Below are positions 32,775-44,402 of a stretch of 64,000 bases of DNA, one piece after another. The notes beneath the pieces are model-generated. The model ran no database searches, was not told the DNA's origin, and was given only the letters and a program-made list of their open reading frames with translations. This DNA comes from Adiantum capillus-veneris (lineage: Eukaryota; Streptophyta; Polypodiopsida; Polypodiales; Pteridaceae): assembly GCA_014529385.2 (NCBI GenBank), contig CM043953.1:77866872-77930871 (forward strand), in the 5' to 3' direction. A program made the position numbers and the translations under genes. Within the stretch, counting starts at the first letter, position 1. The number at the start of each line of letters is the position of its first letter.

Positions 32775-33297
32775 CTAGCTTCCGGTGGAAGCAATTAAGT
32801 GAAGTGTATTTGTGAGTGACTCCTTGCACAATGTTGTTTTCTCCTTGCGTCTTGTAATCTAAAAAGAAGAAAAAGTTAGATTATGACTTAATGTATTAAA
32901 GAAAATCAAAATTCATCCATTTAGTAAGCACCTTTCTATTGTTGAGACTGAATGCATACAATTCCGGTAAAAGTGGAAGTTCTTCACATGTAAGATCTAC
33001 CCTGAGGTGTGCAAGATTTGTGCTTGACATTGTCTCCATCACAGTAAGTAGGTTGTCTCGAAAGTAGAGCTCCATTGATAAAGGTTTGTTCTCGAGGCTA
33101 GACTCTGTATCTTGGCCGAGTGGAATAAGCTGCCCACTAAGAAGATGATATCTAAAATAGTAAAACGACACTATGAAATTTTGAGAGCTTATAATGAACT
33201 TCCAAATTATGGACTTCTTTTGCAAAATACAGTTTTTGCTATGTGATTGTTTCCTATCTCAATTATCATCTAAAAAGTCCAAACAGCTCTCAGACTT
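32775..33297 (-). pseudogene. Gene 4 of transposon T, copy B (C-terminal exons)
   Basis: The minus-strand exon at about 33145-32928 reads YHLLSGQLIPLGQDTESSL through DLTCEELPLLPELYAFSLN. After an intron of about 65 bp the last exon ends LTNTLHLIASTGS at 32775. Both match copy A (4374-4753) almost residue for residue, which suggests they were under constraint before the copies died. The upstream exon segment SCLDFLDDN is also shared. Beyond it the sequence differs from copy A and runs into gypsy element D. Confidence 0.6.
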
Positions 33298-33765
33298 GCG
33301 TTTAGCAGGCGCGGGCTTCCTTAAGCTATCAAAAGACATGGCTTCTGCGGTGATGGTGAACTGACGTGCAGTGTCAAAGATACCTTTGGCTAAAAGCACG
33401 GGATGCTTACATGCAAAATAATAATGACCTTGTACTTCAAAATGTGTGCTGCCTAACCCATGATGGCCCTTAATTTGAGATTGCATGTTAAGAAAATGCA
33501 CACGTGCAGTTATGAGACCCCTCACTTCAAGGGAATCTCCCTTTAAGATCTTCCGCCCCACGAACTCATGACATCTTGGATGACATACCCTCGGTAATGT
33601 GTCACACAATACATTTCCGCTGCGGTTTATTTTCAAAACAATTCCCCTGTCAAAACAAAATCCGATAACATTCCGCAGAACTGACTCACTGCCAAACACC
33701 TCACATTCCCCAGTATCCTCCAAAGATTCCTCCTTGAACTCTGGCATTGCTTGCACCCATTTCAC
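33259..33765 (-). pseudogene. Unexplained coding extension joining gypsy integrase to transposon T gene 4
   Basis: The open frame 34035-33259 begins as the integrase C-terminus of element D. It then continues without an LTR for about 165 codons that do not look like gypsy pol (VLRNVIGFCFDRGIVLKIN, RVCHPRCHEFVGRKILKGD, HYYFACKHPVLLAKGIFD). It ends in SCLDFLDDN, which copy A of transposon T also encodes. It is either an extra exon of gene 4, an accessory extension of element D, or a fusion created by deletion. I do not recognise the domain; the clustered Cys/His residues could bind metal. Confidence 0.45.
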
Positions 33766-35044
33766 TGCAATCTCCTCAGCTTTATTCACCATCCATTTTG
33801 GAGCTTCAAGAATCTCGCCGTAAAATTTCTTCAACCTAAAGCCATTGATTGATTTCAAAACAATTGTACCAAAAACATCTCTCAATCTGAACATGCCTTG
33901 GCCCAAATCTTCCACAATTTGATAAGGCCCAAAATATCTGAGCTTCAATTTCCCTAGGTGTGGGCCCAATTTTGAATTGTACAACATCACCCAATCACCC
34001 TTTTGAATTTTTTTGAATTTAACCTGCCTTGTCATCCAGCCTGTCTCCTCTTTTTTCCTATATTCACTGCATAGGCACTTTGAATCCGATCCTCATCTAA
34101 CTTCAACAACTCTCTTTGTCTATGCAACACAGAATCCTCAGGGCTCAGCCTATCCAACCTCAGACTTGGAATTACATACTCCATGGGAACAATAGCCTCA
34201 ATCTTATAAACCAATTTAAAAGGTGTCATCCTTGTGGCAACCTTGTATGCTGTACGAAATGACCATAAAGCTGAATCCAATTTGTCATCCCAATCCTTTC
34301 TATTTTTAGGGAGAATATTTTTTTCAAGATCCTCACTAGAACCTTGTTGGTACTCTCAGCTTGACCGTTTGCCTGTGGATGATATGGGGTTGACTTCTTG
34401 TGAAAAATCATATGTTTTGATGTCAACTCTGCAATCACGAAATTCAAAAAATGCACACCTTGATCTGATACTAACTCAATGTGACATCCAAATCTTGTCA
34501 TAATGTTTGTATACAAGAATCTAGCCACACTAGCTGCTTTATTATCCCTCAAAGATACTGCTTCCACCCATTTGGTAGCATAATCTATTGCAACCAAAAT
34601 ATATCTTGCTCCTGTTTTGCTAGCTTTTGGTGATATTGGCCCAACAAAATCCAATCCCCACTTCTGGAATGGTTCAAGTGGCAACACTAGGTGATCTTGC
34701 ATCCTATCCATTGAAGTGGGTTGTCCAATCTTCTGACATTGCAAACATTCTCTTGCAAATTGATGTGCATCCTTGAGCAACAACGGCCACCAGAAACCAG
34801 CTTGCATGATTTTCCTCCTTGTTATCTCTCCTGCAAAATGCCCTCCTGCTGTTCCATAATGGGCCTCTTGTAACACTGCCTTTTGTTCCTCATCAGGAAA
34901 ACATCTCCTAATGATATGATTTGATCCTTTTCTATACAATGCTCTAGCAATAATAAAAAATGGACTACTTCTCAATGCAAACTTCTTCCTCTGATCGGAT
35001 GACATACTAGAAGGAAACACTCCATCTGTCAAAAACTGCAACAT
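33766..35044 (-). pseudogene. Ty3/gypsy integrase of element D
   Basis: From 35044: HHCC region HYGTAGGHFAGEITRRKIM then ARECLQCQKIGQ. DDE core with KWGLDFVGPISPKASKTG, KWVEAVSLRDNKA, ELVSDQGVHFLNFVIAEL and TPYHPQANGQAESTNKVL (catalytic D, D and E all present). C-terminal GDWVMLYNSKLGPHLGKLK, RYFGPYQIVEDLGQGMFRL and INGFRLKKFYG (GPY/F module). It spans frames 35044-34226, 34280-34032 and 34035 on, so two frameshifts break it. No chromodomain is seen. Confidence 0.9.
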
Positions 35045-36570
35045 TTGGTCATACTAATTGTCAAAATTTTGTCCCTGCACATGAAACAAATCCGCATCTG
35101 GAAATTGATCTGACACTCTTGGTGGCTCTTCAAAATGATCCAATCTACTAGGATAATCCGCCATTGCATGCTGATTCCCTGGTGTATGCAACACTGTATA
35201 GTCAAACTCCTATAATAAAAGCATCCATCTGGCAAGTTTGCCCTCCAGCTTGGGCTTCTTAACCAAGAAAATATGTGCTTGATGGTCCACATGGAAAACT
35301 ACTGTATTCCCCAGCAAGTAATGTCAAAATTTCTCCAAAGAAAACATCATTCCTAAAGCCTCACGCTCTATAACTTTTTAATTCTTTTTAGCTGGTGTCA
35401 ACATCCGACTTGCATAATATACTGGTCTGAACCATCCTCGGATCTTCTCTTGCATCAAAATTGCTCCTACACAATATCCGACGCATCCACAAAGACATGG
35501 AAATGCAACTGCCAATTTGGAGGTTGAATAATAGGTGAAACCACTAACATCTTTTTCAAACACTGAAAACTTTCTCTTGAGCATCTCCCCACACAAAATC
35601 AATATCCTTCTTTGTCAAATGAGTCAAAGGAGCACTAACATCGGCCAAATACCTCAAATTCCGATTATGCCATTTGATTTGTCCCATAAACCTAGAAATA
35701 TCCTTCACATTGGTATGTGCTACTGCCTTCTGTATGGCACTGATCTTATCTGAATCAATTGAAATCCCTTCCTTTGAAATGATATTCCCCAAAAGTTTTT
35801 CTCTTTGGACTGCTATTGCACACTTGTATGGGTTCAAAGACATCCGAAACAACCGGCATCTCTCCAAAAATTTCCTCAAATATTCTAAATGGTTTGTCTT
35901 CTCATTAAACACAGAAACATCATCCATAAAAATACTCATGAACTTTGTCAAATAAGGTTCAAAAGTTTTAAATGCTGCTTTTGAATAAGAAGGGGCTCCA
36001 TTCTTCAATCCAAAACTCATCAATCACTGTATATGCAAAAGCTCCCCACTTAGTAATTGGCTACATCCTTATCTTCCATCCGAATCTGATTATACCCTAA
36101 ATATCCATCAAGAAAACTATACATCTCATGGCCTGCTGCATCATCCAAAATAAAGTCCACAAAGGGCAATGGGAATGGATCTGCAATGGTTGCTTCATTC
36201 ATTTTCTTGTAATCCACACAAACACGGATTTTTCCTAACTTCTTGGGAACCACTACTATAGGTGCAACCATTCCACTTGATCAATTGGAACAATAAATCC
36301 CACTTGGAGAAGCTTATCCAAGTCCTCTTTAACCTGATGAGCATAATTGGGGTTCATTCTATATCTCTGCTGAATCACTGGAACTGCATCCTCCTTCAAA
36401 TTAATTTTGTGTTTGTACACCTCTGGGTCCATGCCCTTCAAATCGGAATAGTCCCAAGAAAAAACATCAATAAACTCTTGCAACAACTGTTGTAAATCCT
36501 CCTTAAATGCATCATCTAGGTGAACACTAATTTTAACAAATTTGGGACTCCCTTGAGATCCCAAATTCAA
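35029..36570 (-). pseudogene. Ty3/gypsy reverse transcriptase and RNase H of element D
   Basis: The RT starts VFSWDYSDLKGMDPEVYKH, IQQRYRMNPNYAHQVKEDL and VVPKKLGKIRVCVDYKKMN (36570-36050). After a frame break comes the catalytic FMDDVSVF box (near 35910), LLGNIISKEGISIDSDKI and FMGQIKWHNRNLRYLADVS. RNase H pieces follow (35602-35378 with RGWFRPVYYASRMLTPAKK, and 35292-35029). At least four frameshifts or stops break it. YMDD to FMDD is normal variation in gypsy elements. Confidence 0.85.
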
Positions 36571-37459
36571 ATCCTGACAATATCATCCTTCTTCACTCTA
36601 GAAACCTTCTCCATCAGCTTATCATATAGGAACTCTGTTCTAAGGATTGCCTCTTTTGGTGCAATATCTCCCTCTGAACTGTCCTGATCCTCTCTATCAC
36701 TAGTGTGACTGAATTTTGAATGTTGGTATGACTTCTGATCTGCATCCACTGCTTTGGACTTAACATGTGACTTTTGTAACAGTCCTTGATTACCATACTT
36801 CTCAACAATTTTCACAATATCCACTTCAAATACCGGAACCACTATAGGATTAGCAGCAAAAAAACATGCTTCCTCATCGTCTTCCACTTCCTCAGCCAAA
36901 TTTATAGTATGAGCCAACATTGATTTCATTGATGTCAACAACTGCTTCTTTGAACTCATTGGAATCCTGATGGTATTGCTACCCAACAACATAGAGTAAG
37001 CATTTCCAGCATCTTGCATCTTCAGCACAAAAAAATTTGTAGTAAAAGACAATCCATGCACTTTTAGAGTCTGGCTTCTCAACATCGCAATAGGCTGCAC
37101 TCTTCTCTGATCTGCCATCCACACTTGGAATGGTGCAGGCTCCCACTTCACATTTGTCATCTTTTGAAATTCAGTTTCTGATAGTATATTCACACCGGAT
37201 CCACCATCTAACATAACATCTAGAAAAATACGGCCATCAAACTCAAGCCGCACAAATGGTATGGTGAAATCCACATCATCCGGATTTATTTGATAACTTC
37301 CAACTTGTTTCTCCAATGTATTTAAAATCATTGGAGCTTTTGTCATCTTGGTTGAAGAGTAAAACCTACCTCAAAAAATCGGTACCAACGAAAGCAACCG
37401 ATCCAAGGTAAAGTGCATAGGAGTATTCAACATTTCCTCAGACAATGCTCCTAAGCCCA
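36567..37459 (-). pseudogene. Gag-end and retropepsin region of element D, cut by insertion of element E
   Basis: The frame 37346-36567 reads FVRLEFDGRIFLDVMLDGG then SGVNILSETEF (retropepsin active site as D-G-G), then LLGSNTIRIP. Upstream sequence up to 37459 continues as LGALSEEMLNTPMHFTLDR in another frame. It ends abruptly at the start of the plus-strand LTR of element E (37460), so E inserted here or a deletion joined them. The gag domain and 5' LTR of D are not in the window. Confidence 0.75.
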
Positions 37460-38376
37460 TGTTAGCAGCAAGCTAACACGGATACCATTTTTCTCATTGT
37501 AAAACACTTATTATTTTGATAAATTGAGAATATTGTAACTCCTAATTTCTTGGATAAACTCTGTAATTAATGAGCCGGGGCTACAAGCTTCCAGATTGTA
37601 TCAACCTGTCATTACCCATTTTTGGTAGAACTCCCAGATTACTAGTTTTGACCACCAAAAACCTTGGCGAAGGTATAAAAGACAATTTTTGTAAGTTATT
37701 ATTAAGTTTTGGATAATAGAAACGTAGCGTCAGCTAACGACGTTCCCTCCTCTCCTTCTCGTGCTTCCTACTCCCTCCCCGATTGTCACATTGCAGTCGT
37801 GTTTGTTGCATTGCAACCGCAGGTAAGAGCTCTACGCATAACACATCACATTAAATTGTAATTTTTGGTGTCACTGACCCACGACCTGACCCACGACCTA
37901 ATTTCATCATAACTAGAAATTTACACTTTCAAATAAAAAACTAAGCATAGGCGGAATATTGGGGCATTATTGCTAAGCATTTAGATGCATTCTGGGTCGA
38001 AAACGACTAGATAAAAAATCCACTGCTGTTAATAATCACGATTTTTGAACTTGACCTAAAGTGGGGTTTGAGACCATAAGTATGTATGCTTAGGTCTTGT
38101 AAACATGTCCTAGAAGTTTTGTTACGTTGGATGTCATTTGATGCTCTAACGGATGTGATTTGTTTGCCGATGAGCAATTGGCTTTTGGTGATTTCAGTCA
38201 CTTGAGTGTAGCTTGAGCTAGATGCGAGTTGTTAGTTGTTTTTCGAGAGATTGACAACCGCTTATAGCCTCTATGCACTAGTCGAGTCATCTTCATCCCA
38301 TGGATTGACAATTTAATCGTGGTTCTCACTAATACTGCAATAAGATATGATGGTGAGGTTAGACATGCATCCCACA
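37460..38376 (+). repeat. 5' LTR of element E
   Basis: It starts TGTTAGCAGCAAGCTAACA, a small inverted repeat, and ends CCCACA two bases before the primer site. It holds a TATA box and ends with a long non-coding R/U5. The boundaries are judged from TG/CA and the primer site only, because the 3' copy is lost. Confidence 0.6.
37674..37680 (+). promoter_or_regulatory. TATA box of element E LTR
   Basis: GGTATAAAAG lies 214 bp inside the LTR and fits a plant RNA polymerase II promoter. Confidence 0.6.
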
Positions 38377-38378
38377 TT

Positions 38379-38398
38379 TGGCGCCACTGCCGAGGATC
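38379..38398 (+). other. Primer-binding site of element E
   Basis: TGGCGCCACTGCCGAGGATC differs little from the TGGCGCC-GTTGCCGGGG type site of Athila/Tat gypsy elements, usually attributed to tRNA-Asp. It lies two bases after the LTR end. Confidence 0.75.
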
Positions 38399-39069
38399 GA
38401 AGAGAACTAAACTAGAAAAAAATACGAGCGTCTAGTGAAGTTATCCTTTAACTTCCTCTAGGATCGCCTATAGTCAAAAATTTTCTTTTAGAAACCGCAT
38501 AGCCTAAGATTGTCATCTTTTGCTGTGTAGAGGTAGCTTGGAGGTAATCGTACTTGCTGAGTGCCTTTAGGAGTGTAGGATTGTAGAATTAAATTAGGAT
38601 TTTGATAATGGTTGATAGATGAGACACGTCTTAAGATCAAAGCTCAAAAAACCATAAAGACAAGAAAACGAGTGTTTGTGGACACTTTCCACAACCCCAT
38701 TGCATGAGAATCTAGGAGTAGGGTAAGTAGGATCCGAGGTGAATTTCAGAACATTGCTCTCTCTCAAAGAATCATTGTGAGTTGTTATTGGAAGTTGCAG
38801 GATTTCACGTCTACGGCTAAAAATAGCACGAAAAGACTCCAAACCACCCAACCCGACTGGAGAGTAAGCTTAAAAGTTGTCTGAACCAGTTGGTAAGCTC
38901 AAGGACACTTTGAGGTAAAAATTTCAAGAGTTGGCCAAAACTCAAATTATTTACTTTTTCTTGACATTTTAGGCCAAAGTAAGTTTTGACTTGATTCATA
39001 GGCTTAAAATAGCTCATGAAAAGACTGTCCATTGAAAATTTGCAAAAAAGTATTCATTTCAAGACTAAA

Positions 39070-39091
39070 GTTAATAATCGTCATTATTAAC
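39070..39091. repeat. 22-bp palindrome, TAAATAATCG type, copy 1
   Basis: GTTAATAATCG followed by TCATTATTAAC, nearly self-complementary. Confidence 0.85.
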
Positions 39092-39233
39092 TTTCTATTC
39101 CAAATTGACCAAGGTTCATACCATTGACTCATTGTATGTGTACAAACAACTTTTGTAAAGGCCCAAAAGATTTGGATCACCAAACTGACAAAAAACTGGG
39201 TGTTGACCAAAAAGATGCAAAAAGTTGCTAGTA

Positions 39234-39255
39234 GTAAATAATTGCGATTATTTAC
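39234..39255. repeat. 22-bp palindrome, TAAATAATCG type, copy 2
   Basis: GTAAATAATTG followed by CGATTATTTAC, one mismatched pair. Confidence 0.9.
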
Positions 39256-39526
39256 TTTTGCTCCATTTTTCAACTTTTTTTACCAAGTCAGCATACCACT
39301 AGTTTTACCATGTTGTAATAAGCCCACAAACCAAATTTGGTAAGATTTGGATCACTGGATTGGAAATTGTGACCAAATTTGCAAAGATAGTCTATGGACA
39401 GAAAATTGATAACCATTTGACCAAAACTTGTCCAAACTTGTTAAAACTTGGGTAGCGACCTTAACTTGAGGTGCTTAAGAGATCTGTGTCAAATTTGGGA
39501 CAAAAATTTGCAAAAATATAGCTGGA

Positions 39527-39548
39527 GTAAATAATCGTGATTATTTAC
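39527..39548. repeat. 22-bp palindrome, TAAATAATCG type, copy 3
   Basis: GTAAATAATCG followed by TGATTATTTAC, one mismatch at the centre. Confidence 0.9.
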
Positions 39549-39810
39549 ACTTGCTTCAAAACTTGAAAATTTTGCAAATTTGAGTATACCACAAGGTCAA
39601 GCATATCAAGTAGACCACACAAATCCTTTTTGGTGAAATTTAGACCACAAAAGTGAGACCTAAGCCAGATTCTTGAAATCAGAGTTTGCGGATACAAAAC
39701 AGTTGATAAACTTGATCAGATTTTGTCCAAACTTGTTGAAACTTGTCCAGGGACTTTAACAGGTTGTATGCTTGCCAAACCAAGCCAAAAAGTTCAAAAA
39801 ACTAGCAAAA

Positions 39811-39832
39811 GTAAATAATCGTAATTATTTAC
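39811..39832. repeat. 22-bp palindrome, TAAATAATCG type, copy 4
   Basis: GTAAATAATCG followed by TAATTATTTAC. It lies 284 bp after copy 3, the same spacing as the two copies near the window end. Confidence 0.9.
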
Positions 39833-40238
39833 TACTGCTACCCAGGGACATCAATTTTGACTTTTGGACTTGTACAGTGTTAGACCAACATGATACAAAG
39901 CCACCTGGCAATTTTGGGTTCAATCGGATCCAAATTGGTACATGTTCACTTAGTTTCCAAGTTGCAGATTAATCCTTTGATTTTTGCTAAAGTTGAATTT
40001 GAAAGTCAATTGCTGACTCCCATAGCTCAATTTGAATTGATACACATAGACCAATCACAACAGTTAGCAAAACCTCTATTGTCTTTATAGAACAATAGCT
40101 AACTTGATCAAATTTGTACAGAAATCAGGTTGCAGACGAGGAATCAGCAATTCAACAGAGGTTGCAATCAAGTCAAGTGGAAATCGACGATGAGTCAATC
40201 CAAAGGTAAGTACTCTATCCAGGGCTTCACCAGTATTT

Positions 40239-42543
40239 ATGAACCTTAGATCTGGTCTTGTGCTAGGTAATCAAGGCATATTCAGAGAAACCTCCAGTAG
40301 AGTATCCACCGAAGATAGCATGAATCAAGGCAATTCCTTCCACACAATCATTGAAGAAGTCTCATACACTTTCTCAAACTCAACATATGAAATGTCTTCT
40401 TACTCGACTCACTCGAAAACTGAAACGACAATGAGCTATAAGCATATACTCTCTTTTTATAAGACTAATCGCCATGGAGCTCAGGTTTACCTGGATCCTA
40501 ACGAGGAGTATGCTATTCGCATTGATGACCATGGTATTGAGTTCAAAGAAGAGATAAGAGCAAACAAACAAGAAAAAATGTACATGGACAGAAACATAGC
40601 TTAGTATCTACAAGTCAAAAACCCTGATGTGATAGACAAATGGGGGTTAGAAGTAAACACCATAATCCCAGATATGTTAGCAAAAGAAGGACCACCAACT
40701 TTAGAATTCGGGGGATACGATCAAGTAGATTTGAAGCCTTTGAAATGACTTCGTACAGATAATCCTAGGATCGGAGTCTATTGTTGGGAGGATCGAAATG
40801 TAAAAGATCTTTTGTGGACTTCGCATGCCAAATCAGGACAACTAACGGCCATGAAGATCATCTATATCTTCAAGATCAAAGATAAGGGATCAGCAGACCT
40901 ACCAACCTACCTGTTTAGGGATTGTTATAACAACAACTCTGTTATGATGACTCCTGAGGAGGTAGAACAAACCAAATACCAAGGGTATTCCATAAGGGAT
41001 TGGATATTGGGATAAGGACCAGAAACAACTCCAAGAGATGAACACCGTGAGAGATTATCTAAGAGTAATGTTAAGAAACCAGAAACCATCTCATTACGTA
41101 GAAAACCACGCGACACTAAGGCCAGTCCAGGGCTACATGAGTCATTATTTCCAACAGACTGGTTTGAAGAACTCGGAACATGACCAACTGCCAGGAGATT
41201 GGGAGTTGAACCAAATAGACGTATCAGACCAGCTAATTTTTAGAAATGGGTCAGAAAATACAGTGGATTAGGGGATCCATACGACCACTTAGCAAGATTT
41301 AAGAAAGTGCTAAGCAAAGTGTATATTTGACTTCCATACTCAATTTGAGGGGTTTGGAATGACATTGGAAGGAAAATCATTGACATGGTTCCAAAACATC
41401 CCACCAAGGTCAATCATGGACTTGAATACACTAGCTCAAGGATTTGTAGCTGCTTGTTCCAAAACGGGGATCAAACATAATACGATAGCTCAAATCTACA
41501 GCTTTAAATAGAAACATGGTGAGTCTGTTGAGGATTGTGCAAATCAAATGAAACAATACATTGCCAGATACCCAAGGCTACAGATACCTGCAGAAGAATG
41601 ACTTGTATCTTTGTTTCTAGAGGGATTGCTAAACAAAGAACTTCATGCTATACTCTATAGTAAAAAGCATACAACCTTAGAAGAGTGTGTGTCAGATGCT
41701 ATTGACTTAGGAGACAATTGTGATATTTTTAACAAAGAAGATGTCCCTAAGGATAACCAAAGCAAGAAGACAACATCCACTAAACTAGCACAAGTGGGAA
41801 TGGTTGCTGCAGCACCACTTTCAGCCATAGAAGATATGCTCAAAAGGATGAACGACATGATGAACAACATGCAAAAAGCACCTATGAGGGGACCAAGACA
41901 AGGGATGCCTCAATAGGGACAACCTATTAGGCCACAAAAATGGTGTGCAATCGAGGGTAAATGGACCAACCATGAGACCAACGAGTGCTACTTTCAAAGT
42001 ATGATGGGAATGTTCAGTATGTGTCTATGAGGCCAGAAGGACAACCCATGTATAAATATCAGCCTAATATGGCCCAAGCTCAAATACCACCTATGGGTAT
42101 GGAAAGACCTCAATCTGTGTTGGGTCAACAACCTCCGTATCTAGGACACAATGCAGTGCCTGTAAAGTACATGCACTTAGAGGGAGTTATAGATGAACAA
42201 GCACTTGTGCCTGTTACACCCTATGCTGAGCCTAGTCCATCTACAGTAATGGTAGAGGGACATTGGTGTAATTCACATCCACCACCAATGGAGGAACCTG
42301 TGACTTATGCTCCACCAGAACTCACACCAATGTATTATGTAGCTAATCAAGGTGTCAGACCTCCTATCGTGAGATCCATGATTAAGCCAAGAATAGGAAA
42401 CTATCATAACTGTGGTGTAGATGATCATTAGAAGAATGAATGCCCAGAGCTTGACAAAAATCTCAAACCAATTGAAGCTTATTGCATACAATGTTGCAAA
42501 AAGGGAGGACGTCCCGAAAGATTGTCCTAAAAATCCTTTAAAC
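40239..42543 (+). pseudogene. Gag polyprotein of element E, decayed
   Basis: The sequence begins MNLRSGLVLGNQGIFRETS and runs through several frames. A capsid-type helical region lies at about 41270-41910 (VPKHPTKVN region; FLEGLLNKELHAILYSKKH; TTLEECVSDAIDLGDNCDI). Two zinc-knuckle-like clusters follow: WCAIEGKWTNHETNECY near 41942, and NCGVDDH-KNECPEL with a second C-C pair near 42410-42500. At least six stops are present. Gag would form the particle and bind the RNA. Confidence 0.75.
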
Positions 42544-42829
42544 AAGGGTAAATAGTAGTCAACGTACTCCAAGTGATACCTAGTAGCTCATCTGAGAGTG
42601 AACCGATTGTTCCAATCAAGGTGATCACTGGAGCCTAGGCTAAGAAAAAGAAACACAACTCCTCTGATGATTCGAAAAATACAAAATTTTCTCTGAAAGA
42701 ATCAAAAGAAGCAGAAGCAAAAGATATGAGATGAGAAAACAAAAACAACGGGTTGAAATCGAGGAGAAAGCAAAACAGCTATTCCAGGAAAAGGTGAAAG
42801 AACCTAGAAGCTAAATTAAAGAAACAATC

Positions 42830-43456
42830 GTGAAATCTGGAGGATCAATTTTGGTTGATAAATTTTTTGAGCCTATTAATGTAGCCTTGGAAGCCTACCA
42901 AGCAAGACTTAAAGCAGGCCAAAACATGGACAATAAATGGAAGAACTATCCTTCTCCAGACATGGAAGCAGCTAAGCTTGAAGCTTATCAAAATTTGGTA
43001 AGGCTCACGCAAGAAATGCTGGAAAAACAAAAACCCAAGCTTGAAAGTATCACAAAACCTGAAGAGCTTGTGTTAAGAGGAACTAAAGAAAGATCTGAAG
43101 TGGTGGTAGAGCCACACATAGAAACAAAGGAACCAAGACTTATAGTGCCGGACAGTGAAGATGCCTTATACGGAATCCCTTTCGTAGAGGAAGATTGGCC
43201 AGGACACTTATGGGAAAAAGTTAGAGAGATCAATGATGGGAGCCTCACTCTAAAGTCGGCTCCTACACAGGAAGTTTGGTTAGACAAATTCCCTCCTGAT
43301 ATGGACGTGGACATACAATCCTTGTATGGGGATTGCGGATCTGAAACTTCAAGAATATCAAAACCATTGACCTTGAAAATATTACCCTCTTACATGGGAG
43401 ATAAAGAAGATGAATCCATAGTGTGTAAGACCACTCAAGTAAAAAGAGCACAATAG
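42830..43456 (+). pseudogene. Spacer ORF between gag and protease of element E
   Basis: An open 208-codon frame is rich in K, E and P and has no recognised domain (VEEDWPGHLWEKVREINDG; DKFPPDMDVDIQSLYGDCG). It probably belongs to the gag-pol linker. Confidence 0.5.
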
Positions 43457-43674
43457 ACCCTAGAAGTAGACAACATTCATTCAATTATGTCTACACCCCT
43501 CCAATGCACTCTTACCTTGGGAGAACTATTAGAACTTAGACCATATTTATGGAATGATCCACAGAAAACCCTAGAGAAGGTGGCGATAACGGGGCTAATC
43601 TCAATAAACTTGGGAAATTGAAACACGAAATGGAAAACAAGAGATTCGAGCTATTCCAATGAACAAAGTCGGAG

Positions 43675-44119
43675 AATACTACAAAGGGGAAGAAGGAAAC
43701 ACCACTCTTCTAGTGAAATATAATGATATAGAAACCATGGCAATACTGGATAGTGAAGAAGGCATAGCCATAGCCACGAAAGCAGTATGGGAATCTTGGG
43801 GACAACCAGCCATTAGACAAACTTGAATGAAATTGCAATTGACTGACGGACACATTGAGAGACCATTAGGGCTACTTGAAAAAGTGATAGTCAATTCCTG
43901 TGGAATTGAATATCAACATACTTTTTCCATAGTAGACTTTGGGAAAAAACTCAATTAGGAAATCATATTGGGAAGACCTTTCATGCGAGAGGTACAGCTT
44001 ATCCAAGATTGGGGAAACAATTATCTAGTGTACTTGAAGCAAGTGGGATCTATAACAAGAGTAAATCTAAAAGATCACACTTATAGAGATGTCTTGAAAA
44101 ACACCCATACAAGAGTTTG
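43675..44119 (+). pseudogene. Retropepsin of element E
   Basis: TTLLVKYNDIETMAILDSE then EGIAIATKAVWESWGQPAI holds the aspartate box (ILDSEEG, where D-S/T-G is usual). The C-terminal IILGRPFMREVQLIQDWGN matches the ALLGRPWL..A...DW pattern. Two stops interrupt it, and the glycine of the active-site triad is displaced. Confidence 0.7.
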
Positions 44120-44402
44120 ATTCAGTCTCTTTGGCTGAAACTAAGCTTCCATCCTGGTTAAACAAAGACACTCCTATTTGGATGTGTGGAGCTTCAAAAA
44201 ATGGGATTTTAAAACGAGAAGAATGTATTCTAGAAAGGGATTGCACAGACGAAGCCTATGTACTCAAATTTTAGTGACAATGGATGTATGTGTGAATACG
44301 TCTATGCCTACTCAATTTTTCAATGAGGATGGCTACAACATAATTTCCATCCAAATGTTTTAAACCCTCAACATTGATGATGAAGATGAGGAACCCAAGG
44401 AC

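Larger units (their letters stand above)
22801..33297 (+). mobile_element. DNA transposon T, copy B (left terminal inverted repeat, four genes, right end lost)
   Basis: The left end CATTAGGGGAAAGTTGGAC, continuing TCACTTTTGG, matches the inverted right end of copy A (6059) and both ends of the foldback element (61536 and 62855). Inside are two convergent gene pairs: a candidate transposase (+, 23123-25731) facing gene 2 (-, 28512-25855), and an H3-like plus Ulp1-like gene (+, 29969-32581) facing gene 4 (-, to 32775). Homology with copy A ends near 33297, where the sequence passes in frame into a gypsy integrase. About 1.2 kb of the right end, judged from copy A, is missing. Unity of the whole 10.5 kb as one element is an inference from the TIR, the shared hairpin motif and the gene pairing. 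Confidence 0.65.
38399..40238 (+). other. Leader of element E, non-coding
   Basis: About 1.8 kb without a supported gene. It is rich in ACTTGTCCAAACTTG-like phrases and contains four 22-bp palindromes spaced 164-293 bp apart. Such long leaders carry packaging and dimerisation signals in other retroelements; that role here is inference. Confidence 0.55.

Noticed and set aside
37460-37500. A minus-strand TGGTATCCGTGTTAGC resembling an initiator-tRNA primer site for element D
   Set aside because: The D coding frame runs up to 37459 and its gag is missing, so this cannot be D's leader. The plus-strand LTR of E explains the sequence better.
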